Below, one piece after another: positions 33,517 to 42,519 of a DNA stretch of 64,000 nt (position 1 is its first letter; every line of letters begins with the position of its first letter). The stretch covers positions 1 through 64,000 of the forward strand of contig NZ_SOQX01000009.1 in NCBI RefSeq assembly GCF_004366735.1, written 5' to 3'. A model generated the notes under the pieces. It saw only the letters and a list, made by a program, of their open reading frames with translations. It had not been told where the DNA came from and ran no database searches. Position numbers and translations under genes: made by a program. The DNA is from Thiohalophilus thiocyanatoxydans. Lineage in GTDB: Bacteria > Pseudomonadota > Gammaproteobacteria > UBA6429 > Thiohalophilaceae.

Positions 33517-34074
33517 ATGGTTGGTAAAAAGAACATCGTTTTCGGTTTTATCTATCTGGTCTTTACCGCGGCACTGGGACTGGTCATGGTGGACAAGTAT
33601 GATGACTATGGTGCGGCGGTGCAGGAGAAGCAGTCCGCCGTGGGTCGCCTGCAACAGTTGCAGACCGATGATTTCGAGGAGATGCTGGAACCGTTGAGTG
33701 GCGAGGAGATCGCCAGGGCCAATACTGCGGGGATTCTCTCATTCAATAAGCTGTTCAATTCACAGAGCGAAATTGATGCCATCAAGGGCGGGGCCCACGC
33801 CCACGGTAATCTGGAATCCCTGCTGAATATTGCCGTCGGACTGGTGCTCGGTTTTCTGGCGATCAATGTGATCTTCAAGCAGGTCATCAGCTGGATCTTC
33901 ATCGCCGGCGCCCTGTTGCATTCGGGCATGTTGTATCTGGAGACGCTTTTCGGCATGGGCTGGGCCGGGGCCGTTCTGAATACCGGCATCGGGCCGTTTC
34001 TGATCCTGATCGGTCTGGCGCTGGCCGGCATTGCCGCGGCCATCGGCTTTCGGGGCGAGCCGGTGAAGGACTAG
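33517..34074 (+). CDS. Membrane protein of unknown function with conserved-looking histidines
   Basis: A 185-residue protein with an N-terminal TM segment (about 8-24), an acidic periplasmic or cytoplasmic loop, then three hydrophobic segments (about 103-123, 126-142, 150-178). Striking features are GGAHAHGNLESLLNI at the start of the second segment and LLHSGMLYLETLFGMGW further on, which place His residues at membrane edges and could bind metal or haem. GGAGG lies 5-6 bases before the ATG; the longer frame back to 33400 is unlikely. I recognise no family. Confidence 0.7.
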   Translation: MVGKKNIVFGFIYLVFTAALGLVMVDKYDDYGAAVQEKQSAVGRLQQLQTDDFEEMLEPLSGEEIARANTAGILSFNKLFNSQSEIDAIKGGAHAHGNLESLLNIAVGLVLGFLAINVIFKQVISWIFIAGALLHSGMLYLETLFGMGWAGAVLNTGIGPFLILIGLALAGIAAAIGFRGEPVKD

Positions 34075-34083
34075 GACGACCGA

Positions 34084-35040
34084 GTGGAGGCCCTCTATCC
34101 GGCGATCAAGCCCTATGTGACCCACAGCTTTGCCGTCGAGGCGCCGCATGTCCTGCATGTTGAGGAGTGCGGCAGTCCCGAAGGTATCCCGGTGCTGTTC
34201 GTCCACGGCGGCCCGGGTGCCGGCTGTGAGCCCTATCATCGCCAGTTCTTCGATCCTGAAAAGTACCGTATCATCCTGTTCGATCAACGCGGGGCGGGGC
34301 TTTCCACCCCACACGCGTCGCTGGAGAACAATACCACCCAGGCTCTGCTGGCGGACATGGAAGCGCTGCGCGAATATCTGGGCATCGAACAGTGGGTGCT
34401 GTTCGGCGGCTCCTGGGGCTCCACCCTGTCGCTGGTGTATGCCGAGACCCACCCCGAACGGGTACTGGGGCTGATCCTGCGGGGGATCTTTTTGTGCCGG
34501 CCAGAGGAAATCCAGTGGTTCTATCAGCACGGCGCGCACCGTTTCTTTCCGGACTACTGGGAAGAGTATCTGCGCCCGATCCCGCCAGAAGAGCGCGAAG
34601 ACATGCTGCAGGCCTATTACCAGCGGCTGGTCGGCGATGACGAGATCGCCCGCCTGACCGCCGCCAAGGCCTGGTCGTTGTGGGAGGGGCGCGCCGCCAC
34701 GCTGCGGCCCAGCAAGGGCGTGCTGAATCACTTCGGGGATACCCATACCGCGCTCAGTCTGGCCCGCATCGAGGCACATTATTTTGTTCACAATGCGTTC
34801 CTGACCGACAACCAGATCCTTAATGAGGCGTCCCGCCTGGCGCAGATCCCCGGCCATATCGTGCAGGGCCGTTACGACATGATCTGTCCGCTGGAAAGTG
34901 CCTGGCAACTGCACCGGGCCTGGCCCCGGGCGGAGTTGTCCATTATTCCCGATGCCGGCCATTCGGCGACGGAGCCGGGGACGGTGGATGCCCTGATCCG
35001 GGCGGTTCGGCGTATGGCCAGCGAACTCGACCGTTCATGA
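34084..35040 (+). CDS. pip: Proline iminopeptidase
   Basis: Alpha/beta-hydrolase serine peptidase that removes N-terminal proline from peptides. The family motifs are HGGPGAGC at 41-48, DQRGAG at 67-72 and the nucleophile GGSWGS with S110. The catalytic Asp is in [10 protein letters not shown] and the His in DAGHSA. At 318 residues it is of normal length. It starts at GTG with a purine-rich stretch before it. Its stop overlaps the dtd start (ATGA), so the two are coupled. Confidence 0.95.
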   Translation: MEALYPAIKPYVTHSFAVEAPHVLHVEECGSPEGIPVLFVHGGPGAGCEPYHRQFFDPEKYRIILFDQRGAGLSTPHASLENNTTQALLADMEALREYLGIEQWVLFGGSWGSTLSLVYAETHPERVLGLILRGIFLCRPEEIQWFYQHGAHRFFPDYWEEYLRPIPPEEREDMLQAYYQRLVGDDEIARLTAAKAWSLWEGRAATLRPSKGVLNHFGDTHTALSLARIEAHYFVHNAFLTDNQILNEASRLAQIPGHIVQGRYDMICPLESAWQLHRAWPRAELSIIPDAGHSATEPGTVDALIRAVRRMASELDRS

Positions 35041-35492
35041 TCGCCCTCATTCAGCGCGTCAGCCGGGCCAGTGTCACGGTCTCGCAGAAGACCATCGGCG
35101 AGATCGGCCCGGGACTGCTGGCGCTGATCGGTGTCGAACAGGGCGACGCCGAGCCCCAGGTGACGCGTCTGCTGGAACGGCTGCTGGGTTACCGGGTATT
35201 TGCCGACGCCGAAGGTAAAATGAATCGGGGCCTGCGTGACACCGGCGGGGGGCTGTTGCTGGTGCCCCAGTTCACTCTGGCGGCGGACACCCGCAAGGGG
35301 ATGCGCCCGGGTTTCAGTTGCGCGGCGCCGCCCGCCGAAGGCGAGCGGCTGTTTGAATTGTTCCTGGTACAGGCCCAACAACGGCATCGGCCGGTTGCCA
35401 GTGGCCGTTTCGGTGCCGACATGCAGGTCAGCCTGGTCAATGACGGACCGGTCACCTTCTGGCTCCAGGTACCGCCCGGGGCGGAAAACTAA
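35037..35492 (+). CDS. dtd: D-aminoacyl-tRNA deacylase
   Basis: Hydrolyses D-amino acids and glycine mischarged on tRNA. The 151 residues contain the two cross-subunit signatures: [18 protein letters not shown] (residues 77-94, catalytic T80) and NDGPVTFWL near 136, with the Gly-cisPro pair. The usual SQFTL begins here with Pro instead of Ser, which I note but do not think abolishes function. Overlaps pip by 4 bases. Confidence 0.95.
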   Translation: MIALIQRVSRASVTVSQKTIGEIGPGLLALIGVEQGDAEPQVTRLLERLLGYRVFADAEGKMNRGLRDTGGGLLLVPQFTLAADTRKGMRPGFSCAAPPAEGERLFELFLVQAQQRHRPVASGRFGADMQVSLVNDGPVTFWLQVPPGAEN

Positions 35493-35511
35493 ATACCCGT
35501 ACAGTTGCGGA

Positions 35512-35605
35512 TGTGACGAGGTTATCCAGGACACGCAGTGAATACCTCCCTGTATGCTCGACGGCCGCTTCCTTGCGGCCAACGGTCCTGGATAACCTCG
35601 TCACA
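35512..35605. repeat. 21-bp perfect inverted repeat with nested hairpin
   Basis: Arms at 35512-35532 and 35585-35605 are exactly complementary over 21 bases (each contains GAGGTTATCCAGG or its complement). The 52-base interior has its own hairpin: GGCCGC at 35563-35568 with GCGGCC at 35575-35580 around TTCCTT. It begins 20 bases after the dtd stop. No coding potential. The layout fits a REP-like or miniature mobile element; as RNA it would form one long stem. Confidence 0.85.
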
Positions 35606-35677
35606 CCCCGTTGAAACAAAGTGATCTGATATTCGGAACTTCTATTTAGTCGCAAGGTAAAATATCGATGCCAATGA

Positions 35678-35703
35678 ACACGAGTAAACTGGCTGACTCG
35701 TGT
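35678..35703. promoter_or_regulatory. 8-bp inverted repeat before the lipoprotein gene
   Basis: ACACGAGT at 35678-35685 and ACTCGTGT at 35696-35703 flank a 10-base spacer, about 65 bases before the lipoprotein start. It could be an operator in the promoter region; nothing shows which regulator. Confidence 0.35.
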
Positions 35704-35768
35704 ATGCGTTGGGGAATGTTTTGCTGTACCTGTTCAGAGTCGTTCGATTAAACAACACGGGATGAACC

Positions 35769-36416
35769 ATGGCGAGAGTCGTTTTCTTTTTAATCCTCCT
35801 GATCTCACTGTCCGGCTGTGAACAGCAGGAGGTGCCGGCCGAGCAGATCTATCCCTGGCAGATCGAGCTGTTGCCCGACGGCGGAAGCCGGGTTTTCGGT
35901 ATCGAATTTAACCGCACCACGCTGGCAGAGGCGCGCAAGATCCTGGGCTCGCATCATGATGAAGGTCTGTTCGAAAATCGTGACGGCAGCATGTCGCTGG
36001 AGATCTATTTCAATGAAGTGACACTCGGCGGTATCAGCGGCAAGTTTATTCTGACCCTCGATGCGGATGAGGCGCAATTGCAGGCCCTCAAGGAGCGGGC
36101 AGGCAACAGCCGGACCGTGGACAGCGGTGCCCGGCGCTATCGGCCCTCATCGGCCGATCGCGAATTACTGTACGAGATGACGATCAGCGGGCTCGGCTAC
36201 ATTCCCTATGTGAATCTGGATGAAGAGATGGTCCACCAGCGGTTTGGCGAACCCGCAGAGATTATGCGCATCGGTGAGGACAAGCGGCATTTTTTATATC
36301 CGGACAAAGGGCTGGATTTATTGTTAGACGGGGAGGGCAAGGAGCTCTTGCAATATGTGGCGCCGCGGGATTTTGAGCGCCTGCAGTTACCTTTACTCAG
36401 GCAGTTTGATTCGTGA
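35769..36416 (+). CDS. Putative lipoprotein, function unknown
   Basis: A 215-residue protein with a lipoprotein signal: hydrophobic FFLILLISLSGC with the lipobox cysteine at residue 17. The mature part is mixed alpha/beta and acidic (EFNRTTLAEARKILGSHHDEGLFE, GISGKFILTLDADE, NLDEEMVHQRFGEPAEI). The repeated 'RxxLGxPxE'-like pattern resembles substrate-independent SmpA/OmlA-type binding folds, but I cannot assign it. It stands alone, followed by a decayed GGDEF remnant on the other strand. Confidence 0.7.
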   Translation: MARVVFFLILLISLSGCEQQEVPAEQIYPWQIELLPDGGSRVFGIEFNRTTLAEARKILGSHHDEGLFENRDGSMSLEIYFNEVTLGGISGKFILTLDADEAQLQALKERAGNSRTVDSGARRYRPSSADRELLYEMTISGLGYIPYVNLDEEMVHQRFGEPAEIMRIGEDKRHFLYPDKGLDLLLDGEGKELLQYVAPRDFERLQLPLLRQFDS

Positions 36417-36418
36417 AT

Positions 36419-36700
36419 AGCGGATCTTTGGCTTCCCGATAACTGATTCGGTCGCGCCTGCCCTGCCTGGCGTCGTAAAGCGCGTTGTCAGCCTGTAGCA
36501 GAAGTATGGCCGTGACATTGCAAGCGGTTCATCAATCCTGCCCTCAGACAGACGCAGCCGCCCCGGTGTTGATGAGGCCTGTTTCGGTCACCGAAGGCGT
36601 CGGCGATCTGGGCGGCCTCTCGCGGGCCGCTCTATACCGGTAATACGCCAGACTCTCTCCGCCGCGCGAAGCACGGTACATGATACCTGTCACACTGAAG
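36419..36700 (-). pseudogene. Decayed GGDEF-domain (diguanylate cyclase) remnant
   Basis: On the minus strand 36443-36493 reads ADNALYDARQGRRDRIS, the canonical C-terminal end of a GGDEF domain (ADxALYxAKxxGRNR). Upstream in other frames are MYRASRGGESLAYYRYR and AAQIADAFGDRNR, weakly recalling the GGEEF loop and following helix. Frameshifts and stops break the reading. It fills the 349-base gap between the lipoprotein and the hybrid kinase. Confidence 0.6.
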
Positions 36701-36765
36701 CTTCGTATATTACGGCTGACACCAGTTTCCTGGCCCTTGAGCCTGCAGACCACAACTGCGGGTTT

Positions 36766-38502
36766 TCAGGGTATGGAGAGTTGTTGCTCATTACTGTGCT
36801 CCGGCACGTTCTCAAACAGTGAGTTGATTACCGCCTGTAGCGTGTCGTGACTGACCGGTTTGGCCAGGAAGTGATCCATTCCGGCAGCCAGACAGCTGCT
36901 TCGGTCCTCGGTTGTGGCATTGGCGGTCAGGGCGATAATCGGTACGTGCTGCCCCGGTGGTTCCTGCTTGCGCCAGGCGCGGCTTACCTCGATGCCGTTG
37001 AGTGCCGGCATTCGCATATCCATCAACACCAGATCATAGCGGTTTTGTAGAAGCATTTGCAGCGCCTGATCACCCCGGGTGACATGGGTGACATCATGCC
37101 CGTCCATGCGCAGGAAGGTTGTGATGACCTTGGCGTTAATTTCACTATCTTCGGCCAGAAGTACCTTCAAGGCTATCTTATCAGTCACACTGCTTTGTGC
37201 GGCCTGTTCACTGGCGGGGGCCTTCTCCTGGTTACCGGCCGCGGGCAATGGCAGGCCAAACCAGAAGCAGGTGCCTTCTCCGGATGTACTATCGACGCCC
37301 ATTCTGCCGCTCATGGCCTGGACCAGATTAAAGGAGATGGTCGTGCCCAGGCCGGTGCCGGATTTTTGTGCCGGATGATCGTCATGGCACTGATAGAAGG
37401 GGTTGAAAATATCCGCCAGTTTATTCCGCTCGATCCCGATACCGGTATCGCGGACCTCAAAGTGGACCAGATAAATGTTGTCCTGCCGGTTACGTAGTGA
37501 AACATTGATGGTGACGCCACCTGTGTCGGTATATTTTATGGCGTTGCTTATCAGGTTGAGCAGTATCTGACGCAGGCGGTTGGGATCGCCGATGAAGTAG
37601 CGCGGCAGCGAATTATCGATATGGCAATTGATTTCGATACCCTTCTCGGCGGCGGCGGGAGCAAAGATGCTGGTCACTCCCCGGCACACGGCAGGCAGAT
37701 CAAATCGGGTTTTCTGGAACTTGTATTTCCCCGCCTCGATTTTCGACAGATCCAGCACATCATTGATGATCGAGTGCAGGGTGGTGGAAGCTTCCTTCAG
37801 ATTAATGACGTACTCTCGCTGCCTGTCGTCCAGATCGGTTTTATCCAGCAGTTCGGTCATGCCGATGATGCCGCTCATGGGGGTGCGGATTTCATGACTC
37901 ATGGTGGCGAGAAATTCGCTCTTGGCCCGGTTGGCCTTGTCCGCCTCGGAGCGGGCGGATTTGATGCGGCCGATCATGACATTCAGATAAAATGGCAGGG
38001 CCATCAGAAAGATCAGATAGGCAATCGCATCGATGTAATGGGAGTACCACGTATCGGTATAGATCAGGATTAACAAAAAGGCGACGACACTCGCCGCGGT
38101 CGCCGAGAACAGCTCCCAGCGCCCGTAACGTACCCCGTAGCCGATATAAATCCAGGGGTAGAACAGGAAGTAGGGGCTGAACGGACCGGCATCAGTGATG
38201 ATCATCGCGGTACTAATGGCGGCAATATCCAGCGGAATGGTCACATACGGACGGATTCTGGAGTCCGGATAAACAAATACACTGATCAGTACTGCCAGGG
38301 TATAGAGCAGGAATATCGCGGCGAAAAGGTAATATTCTTCGTGGTTGTCCGGATAGTAGCCGGTATGAATGCCGGCGCCGATATGACCAAAGGCGAATAG
38401 CCAGATAATCAGCCGGGTGATGGCCTGATTGAAATCCGGATTGGACCACATGCGGGTGGTTTTCAGATAACCGAGAAAATCCCGGCTTTGTTCTTGTATC
38501 AT
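36766..38502 (-). CDS. Hybrid sensor histidine kinase
   Basis: A 578-residue membrane kinase. About six TM segments occupy residues 28-178 as an integral membrane sensor with little periplasmic sequence. HisKA has H203 in [12 protein letters not shown], and an ATPase domain follows ([40 protein letters not shown]). The C-terminal receiver has [12 protein letters not shown], the phospho-acceptor in [15 protein letters not shown] and LAKPVS. The ligand is unknown. No separate response regulator or Hpt gene adjoins. The neighbouring GGDEF remnant may be an old output partner. Confidence 0.92.
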   Translation of the reverse strand: MIQEQSRDFLGYLKTTRMWSNPDFNQAITRLIIWLFAFGHIGAGIHTGYYPDNHEEYYLFAAIFLLYTLAVLISVFVYPDSRIRPYVTIPLDIAAISTAMIITDAGPFSPYFLFYPWIYIGYGVRYGRWELFSATAASVVAFLLILIYTDTWYSHYIDAIAYLIFLMALPFYLNVMIGRIKSARSEADKANRAKSEFLATMSHEIRTPMSGIIGMTELLDKTDLDDRQREYVINLKEASTTLHSIINDVLDLSKIEAGKYKFQKTRFDLPAVCRGVTSIFAPAAAEKGIEINCHIDNSLPRYFIGDPNRLRQILLNLISNAIKYTDTGGVTINVSLRNRQDNIYLVHFEVRDTGIGIERNKLADIFNPFYQCHDDHPAQKSGTGLGTTISFNLVQAMSGRMGVDSTSGEGTCFWFGLPLPAAGNQEKAPASEQAAQSSVTDKIALKVLLAEDSEINAKVITTFLRMDGHDVTHVTRGDQALQMLLQNRYDLVLMDMRMPALNGIEVSRAWRKQEPPGQHVPIIALTANATTEDRSSCLAAGMDHFLAKPVSHDTLQAVINSLFENVPEHSNEQQLSIP

Positions 38503-38608
38503 AGGCCATTCCCTGGGGGCTTCCCCACGACAACTATGCGGAATATTATCGCGCCAGTATGACTGGCAACCTGTGACAAATTCAATACAAAATTAATGGT
38601 ATTTCGAG

Positions 38609-39016
38609 ATGTCCGTCAAGCAGTCTATCCCGGTCACACTGACCCCCGAGAACAAATGCAGCTTCTGTCCCGGCACAAAGTGCTGTAATTACATCACCCA
38701 GGAGATCGATGCCCCGCGCTCGAAAGATGATTTTGATCATCTTCTCTGGCAGCTGGCCCACGAGAATCTCCAGGCCTATAAAGACGAGGATGGCTGGTTC
38801 CTGGTGGTCATCACGCGTTGCACCCATTTACTGGGTGACGGCAATTGCGGCATCTACGAGACCCGACCGCAGGTGTGCCGGGACTACAGCAACGATTACT
38901 GCGAATTCGACGCCCCGGCCGAAGAGGGGTTTGAGTACTATTTCCAGAGCTACAAGGAACTCGACGACTATTGTCGAAAACGTTTCAAGGGCTGGGATCA
39001 GCGGTTTAAAACATAG
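38609..39016 (+). CDS. YkgJ-family cysteine-cluster protein
   Basis: A 135-residue cytoplasmic protein with the zinc/iron-chelating cysteine pattern of the family: CSFCPGTKCC near residues 17-26, CTHLLGDGNCGIYETRPQVCRDY and a later CEF. The IYExRPxxCR motif is the hallmark. The function of the family is unproven. It stands alone; its stop codon is the first part of a heptamer repeat. Confidence 0.85.
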   Translation: MSVKQSIPVTLTPENKCSFCPGTKCCNYITQEIDAPRSKDDFDHLLWQLAHENLQAYKDEDGWFLVVITRCTHLLGDGNCGIYETRPQVCRDYSNDYCEFDAPAEEGFEYYFQSYKELDDYCRKRFKGWDQRFKT

Positions 39017-39037
39017 TTCTGAGTTCTGAGTGCTGAG
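39016..39037. repeat. Heptamer array fused to a stop codon
   Basis: GTTCTGAGTTCTGAGTGCTG carries three 7-base units of the CTGAGTT family. Its first G is the last base of the TAG stop of the YkgJ-family gene, so there is no gap. Confidence 0.85.
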
Positions 39038-39118
39038 CGGGTAGGCCGGACTGAGCAACGCGGTGTCCGGCAATCCGATAGAGATGCCTGGTGCCAGGGG
39101 TTTTGTTGCGACTGATTT

Positions 39119-39263
39119 TATATCTCCCCTCCCCCGCATCAAGTGCGGGACGGGCTCTGGCCTGTATGCCCTCGAGGGCCCCCGGGAAGGGCAGGGAATG
39201 ATCTTGCTACTGGCACGATCCGTTCCCCCTCCCACAGGGAGGGGGCCAGGGGGAGGGGATATA
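39119..39263. repeat. Intergenic element with TATATC-C/T-rich imperfect terminal inverted repeats
   Basis: The left end (TATATCTCCCCTCCCCC) and right end (GGGGGAGGGGATATA) are complementary except for two missing bases. Inside, CCCCCTCCC at 39225-39233 pairs with 39237-39245 around a 3-base loop, a very stable hairpin. No coding sequence. C-rich hairpins of this kind are frequent intergenic repeats in beta- and gammaproteobacteria. Confidence 0.65.
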
Positions 39264-39268
39264 AAAAA

Positions 39269-39289
39269 CCTCGTTACTCGTCCCTGTTA
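39269..39289. repeat. Heptamer repeat (GTAACGA family, inverted) abutting a stop codon
   Basis: CCTCGTTACTCGTCCCTGT carries the inverted heptamers of the ACGAGTA family seen also at 42061 and 46736. It runs into the stop codon of the leftward HAD gene at 39287-39289. Confidence 0.7.
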
Positions 39290-39940
39290 TTTCGGGAAGA
39301 TGTCGCTGAAGCAGCGCACGGCCTCGAACTCCTCGACATCCTTGGGCGGCAGCTGGCTGTCCGGGTGTTTTACCGCCAGCAGGTGGCCGATCCCGTATTC
39401 CCGGGCGGAACGCAAGACCGGCAGGCTGTCGTCGATCAACAGGGTGCGGGCGTTATCGTAAGGCAGGCGGGCGTGCAGCCGGTGCCAGAACGCCTGCTCC
39501 TCCTTGGGTGTGCCGAACTCGTGGGAGCAGACGACATGCTCGATATGGTTGTGCAGGGCGGTGCGTTCGAACTTGAGTTCCATGCTTTTGGGATGGGCGT
39601 TGGTGACCAGCACGCTGGTTTTGCCATGCTGCCGTAGCTGATCGAGAAACTCGGTCACATAGGGGTGGACGGCAATCAGGTGTTCGATCTCCGCCTTGAG
39701 GGCGGCGATATCCATCCCCAGGGTCTCGCTCCAGTAATCGACGCAGTACCAGTTGAGTGTGCCCTCGATACGACGAAAAACCGGGTAGAGCGCCTGCTTG
39801 GCGGCCTCCAGCTCCATGGCGTGGTGCTGGGCATAGCGGCGCGGCACATGCTCGGTCCAGAAATAGGTATCGAAGTTCAGATCCAGCAGGGTGCCGTCCA
39901 TATCCAGCAAAACGGTGTCAATATTATTCCAGTCGAGCAT
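39287..39940 (-). CDS. yrfG: HAD-family GMP/IMP nucleotidase YrfG
   Basis: A 217-residue haloacid-dehalogenase-type phosphatase. Motif I is DMDGTLLDL with D13 and D15, motif II is VTNAHP, motif III the lysine in GTPKEE, and motif IV LLIDDSLPVL. The cap region (FWTEHVPRRYAQHH...YWSETLGMDI) matches YrfG, which dephosphorylates GMP and IMP in E. coli. It is monocistronic. Confidence 0.88.
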   Translation of the reverse strand: MLDWNNIDTVLLDMDGTLLDLNFDTYFWTEHVPRRYAQHHAMELEAAKQALYPVFRRIEGTLNWYCVDYWSETLGMDIAALKAEIEHLIAVHPYVTEFLDQLRQHGKTSVLVTNAHPKSMELKFERTALHNHIEHVVCSHEFGTPKEEQAFWHRLHARLPYDNARTLLIDDSLPVLRSAREYGIGHLLAVKHPDSQLPPKDVEEFEAVRCFSDIFPK

Positions 39941-40033
39941 CGGCGTATCGGGGGTCGGGTTTGTGGCGGCTAACGTACCGGATTGCGCGATTTTGATCTA
40001 GGCTTGAAATCAGGGCAGAACCTGGAGGCGGTT

Positions 40034-40729
40034 ATGAGCAAGTTCAATAAACTGATCCTGGGCGGGCTGATGGTACTGGCTGCCGCGCCGCTGGTTGCCC
40101 AGCAGCCGACCAGTGAGGAGCTGGAGCGCTGGTTTGAAAGCGATGACCCCCATCCGCCCGGTCAGTCGGCGGCGAATGTCAATGAAGGCAATCTGGTCTT
40201 TCTCCAGCAGCCTCCCGGCAAGCCGGTGCATCACCATCACAACAAGCTGGTTATCAATGAACTGAGTCTGGCGACCGGCTGGGTCTGGTTGCAGCAGTGC
40301 CATGACAACATGGATGAGTTCGGTCGGGTTCAGGTTCTGTTCAAGAAGGGGCGCGTCCGGGACCTCGCGATTACCCGCGCCGAGAATATCGGTGAAAGCT
40401 GGGTCGAGGGGAACAGTGTGCAGTTACGCGATGTCCAGGCCGGCGCGCAGTTGTGTGTTTCCGGCTGGACCCGGGCGCTGGAGAGCCGCGAAGGCGGTCG
40501 CTATACCATGCAAAACGGGCCGTTCATGCGCAAGTTCCTGGATGGCTATTATCCCATGCGGGTCAGCATGGATATCGACTACAGCGGAACCGGTCTGCAG
40601 CTGGTCTCGGTATCCCCTCAAAAGCAGAAAGGGTTTGAGGTCGATGAACGTGCCGATAGTGTCAGTTTTGATGCCTGGTTCGAAGGGCGGCTGAATACCG
40701 AGTTGATGTTCCGGGTGGCGATTAACTGA
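40034..40729 (+). CDS. Exported hypothetical protein
   Basis: A 231-residue protein with a signal peptide (MSKFNKLILGGLMVLAAAPLVAQQ). The mature part has a His-rich stretch, VHHHHNKLVINE, and a beta-rich body (GWVWLQQCHDNMDEFGRVQVLF, GFEVDERADSVSFDAWFEGRL). GGAGG lies 6 bases before the chosen ATG; the longer frame from 39983 adds 17 unlikely residues. I recognise no characterised family. The gene stands between yrfG and cysQ. Confidence 0.75.
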   Translation: MSKFNKLILGGLMVLAAAPLVAQQPTSEELERWFESDDPHPPGQSAANVNEGNLVFLQQPPGKPVHHHHNKLVINELSLATGWVWLQQCHDNMDEFGRVQVLFKKGRVRDLAITRAENIGESWVEGNSVQLRDVQAGAQLCVSGWTRALESREGGRYTMQNGPFMRKFLDGYYPMRVSMDIDYSGTGLQLVSVSPQKQKGFEVDERADSVSFDAWFEGRLNTELMFRVAIN

Positions 40730-40829
40730 CGCATTGCGGTGCGGTATATGACGACAGGTGCGTGGAGTTGCCCGGAGAATACTGGCACAATACGCGCCTG
40801 CATTCGGCCGCCCAGGTGTTCGCGCACCC

Positions 40830-41633
40830 ATGAGTCACCAGCAACTGAAAACCCTTATCGATCCTGTGAAAAAGATTGCCTATGAAGCCGGCCGGCGAAT
40901 CATGGGGATCTACGAACAGGGGTTCTCGGTGGAGGAGAAGGCGGACAGCACGCCGCTGACCGAAGCGGATATGGCGGCCCATGAGGCGGTCGAAGCCGGC
41001 CTCAGAGCATTGACGCCGCAGTTGCCGATTCTCTCCGAGGAGTCAAAGCCGATGAGCTTTGCTGAACGGGCCGACTGGCCGACGTACTGGCTGGTGGATC
41101 CGCTGGACGGGACCCGTGAGTTCATCAAGCGCAACGGCGAGTTCACCGTGAATATCGCGCTGATTGACGACCACGAGCCGATCCTCGGTGTGGTATACGC
41201 CCCGGTGATCGGCAGTCTTTATTATGCGGCCCACGGTCTGGGTGCCTACAAGCGCAGCGGCCTGGATGAACCAGAACAGATCCGGGTGAGGGAACATTGC
41301 CCTGATAAAATGATCATCGCCGGCAGCCGCTCGCATCAGACGCCCGAGTTCAAGAACTTCATCGCCCAGCTCGATAATTACGAAATCATCAGCATGGGCA
41401 GCGCGCTCAAATCCTGCCTGGTGGCCGAAGGCACGGCCGATCTGTATGCCCGTCTCGGGCCGACGTCCGAATGGGATACCGCCGCGGCCCAGGTTATTGT
41501 GGAGGAGGCCGGCGGGCAGATGACCGACACCCACATGCAGCCGTTGCGCTACAACACCAAGGAAGAGCTGCTCAATCCCCACTTTCTGGTCTTCGGCGAT
41601 CGCTCGATCGACTGGGCGGAGTATCTTCAGTGA
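40830..41633 (+). CDS. cysQ: 3'(2'),5'-bisphosphate nucleotidase CysQ
   Basis: Inositol-monophosphatase-fold enzyme that hydrolyses the PAPS by-product PAP, supporting sulfate assimilation. Metal-binding motifs are present: LSEESKPM, DPLDGTREFIKRNGEFTVN and later GPTSEWDTAAAQVIVEEAGG. I chose the ATG of MSHQQLKTLIDPV (267 residues); the open frame extends 24 codons upstream without homology. It is convergent with the next small gene and overlaps it by 7 bases. Confidence 0.95.
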   Translation: MSHQQLKTLIDPVKKIAYEAGRRIMGIYEQGFSVEEKADSTPLTEADMAAHEAVEAGLRALTPQLPILSEESKPMSFAERADWPTYWLVDPLDGTREFIKRNGEFTVNIALIDDHEPILGVVYAPVIGSLYYAAHGLGAYKRSGLDEPEQIRVREHCPDKMIIAGSRSHQTPEFKNFIAQLDNYEIISMGSALKSCLVAEGTADLYARLGPTSEWDTAAAQVIVEEAGGQMTDTHMQPLRYNTKEELLNPHFLVFGDRSIDWAEYLQ

Positions 41634-41830
41634 TAATGGCGGCTGTCGTACACCGCCATGATGGCCTTGAGTTCCTCTAACACTTGCTCTTGTTCGAACC
41701 GGTTCAGGCTGGCCAGTTCAGGCACAGCGTCGCCGGTCTCCATCTGCTCGATCACCTCGCGCACCGCGGTGCATCCCTGATTACAGAGGTGATCGAGATA
41801 CTGGCTGAGCTTGGGATCATCGATGGTCAT
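41627..41830 (-). CDS. Small hypothetical protein, 67 aa
   Basis: An acidic helical protein with two cysteines (LCNQGC) near residue 16 and MTIDDPKLSQYLDHLCNQGCTAVREVIEQM at the start. No Shine-Dalgarno sequence is visible. It overlaps the end of cysQ by 7 bases in convergent orientation, and its codon use looks coding. Likely a small conserved protein of unknown role. Confidence 0.55.
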   Translation of the reverse strand: MTIDDPKLSQYLDHLCNQGCTAVREVIEQMETGDAVPELASLNRFEQEQVLEELKAIMAVYDSRHYH

Positions 41831-41976
41831 AGGCGGGAGTCGTCAAAGCTCCGTGGATCCATGGGTGGTTTCTAGATTCTAGCAGCCAGAGCCTAGTTAC
41901 CTTGTGGCGAGGCGTCCCCCGATCCTGATGCGTTGCTACGGACTTCGGGTTGATAACCGGATTGTGTTCGGGAAAA

Positions 41977-42052
41977 TGGTGGCCGGGGACAGAATCGAAC
42001 TGCCGACACGGGGATTTTCAATCCCCTGCTCTACCGACTGAGCTACCCGGCC
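41977..42052 (-). tRNA. tRNA-Phe (GAA)
   Basis: The minus strand folds into a 76-base cloverleaf: acceptor GGCCGGG with CCCGGCC, D-arm GCTC/GAGC, anticodon stem GGGGA/TCCCC with loop TTGAAAA (anticodon GAA), T-arm with TTCGATT, discriminator A and an encoded CCA. Close to enterobacterial tRNA-Phe in the anticodon arm. Confidence 0.97.
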
Positions 42053-42060
42053 TATAAACA

Positions 42061-42161
42061 GTGACGAGTTACGAGGGACGAGTAACGAGTAAAACCGGGT
42101 TGTGCCGCCACAGTTTGGTTTTTGTGAGGAACTTCAGTGTAGTGCCTCGTCACTCGTCCCT
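42061..42161. repeat. Heptamer array (GTAACGA family) with inverted partner
   Basis: Four 7-base units (GTGACGA, GTTACGA, GGGACGA, GTAACGA) run from 42061 to 42090, beginning 8 bases from the tRNA-Phe 5' end. A shorter inverted copy (CCTCGTCACTCGTCCCTT) lies at 42144-42161. The interior of about 55 bases has no gene. Confidence 0.8.
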
Positions 42162-42226
42162 TGGCCCTTGCGTAGGGGCAAGAGCCGCGTATTTAACGTG
42201 AAAAGCGACCCCGGCGTCAAGTCGAA

Positions 42227-42499
42227 TCAGGCGGAGGGCGGGACGTAGCCTTCGGGGGTGTCGGCGCCTTCGCCGAAGAGGAACTTCTCCATTTGCGCCT
42301 CCAGCATTTTGCGGTGCTCGGGATCCATGGGGCTGAGGCGGTATTCGTTGATCAGCATGGTCTGGTGCTGGATCCACATCTGCCAGGCCTCCTTGGAGAC
42401 ATTCTCGAAAATACGCTTGCCCAGTTCGCCCGGATAGGGGGGCATGTCCAGCCCTTCGGCCTCTTTGTCGAGTTTTACGCAATGCACCATACGGGCCAT
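42227..42499 (-). CDS. yggX: Fe(II)-trafficking protein YggX
   Basis: A 90-residue protein of the YggX family, which protects iron-sulfur clusters from oxidative damage. It starts [39 protein letters not shown], with the conserved Cys at position 7. It lies 20 bases downstream of mutY; this mutY-yggX pair is the usual gammaproteobacterial order, and MutY is itself a cluster protein. Confidence 0.96.
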   Translation of the reverse strand: MARMVHCVKLDKEAEGLDMPPYPGELGKRIFENVSKEAWQMWIQHQTMLINEYRLSPMDPEHRKMLEAQMEKFLFGEGADTPEGYVPPSA

Positions 42500-42519
42500 G
42501 AAAGTCTCCTTCGCTTGGA

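Noticed and set aside
33760-34962. 400-residue minus-strand frame across pip and its neighbour
   Set aside because: It overlaps two convincing plus-strand genes and has no family features.
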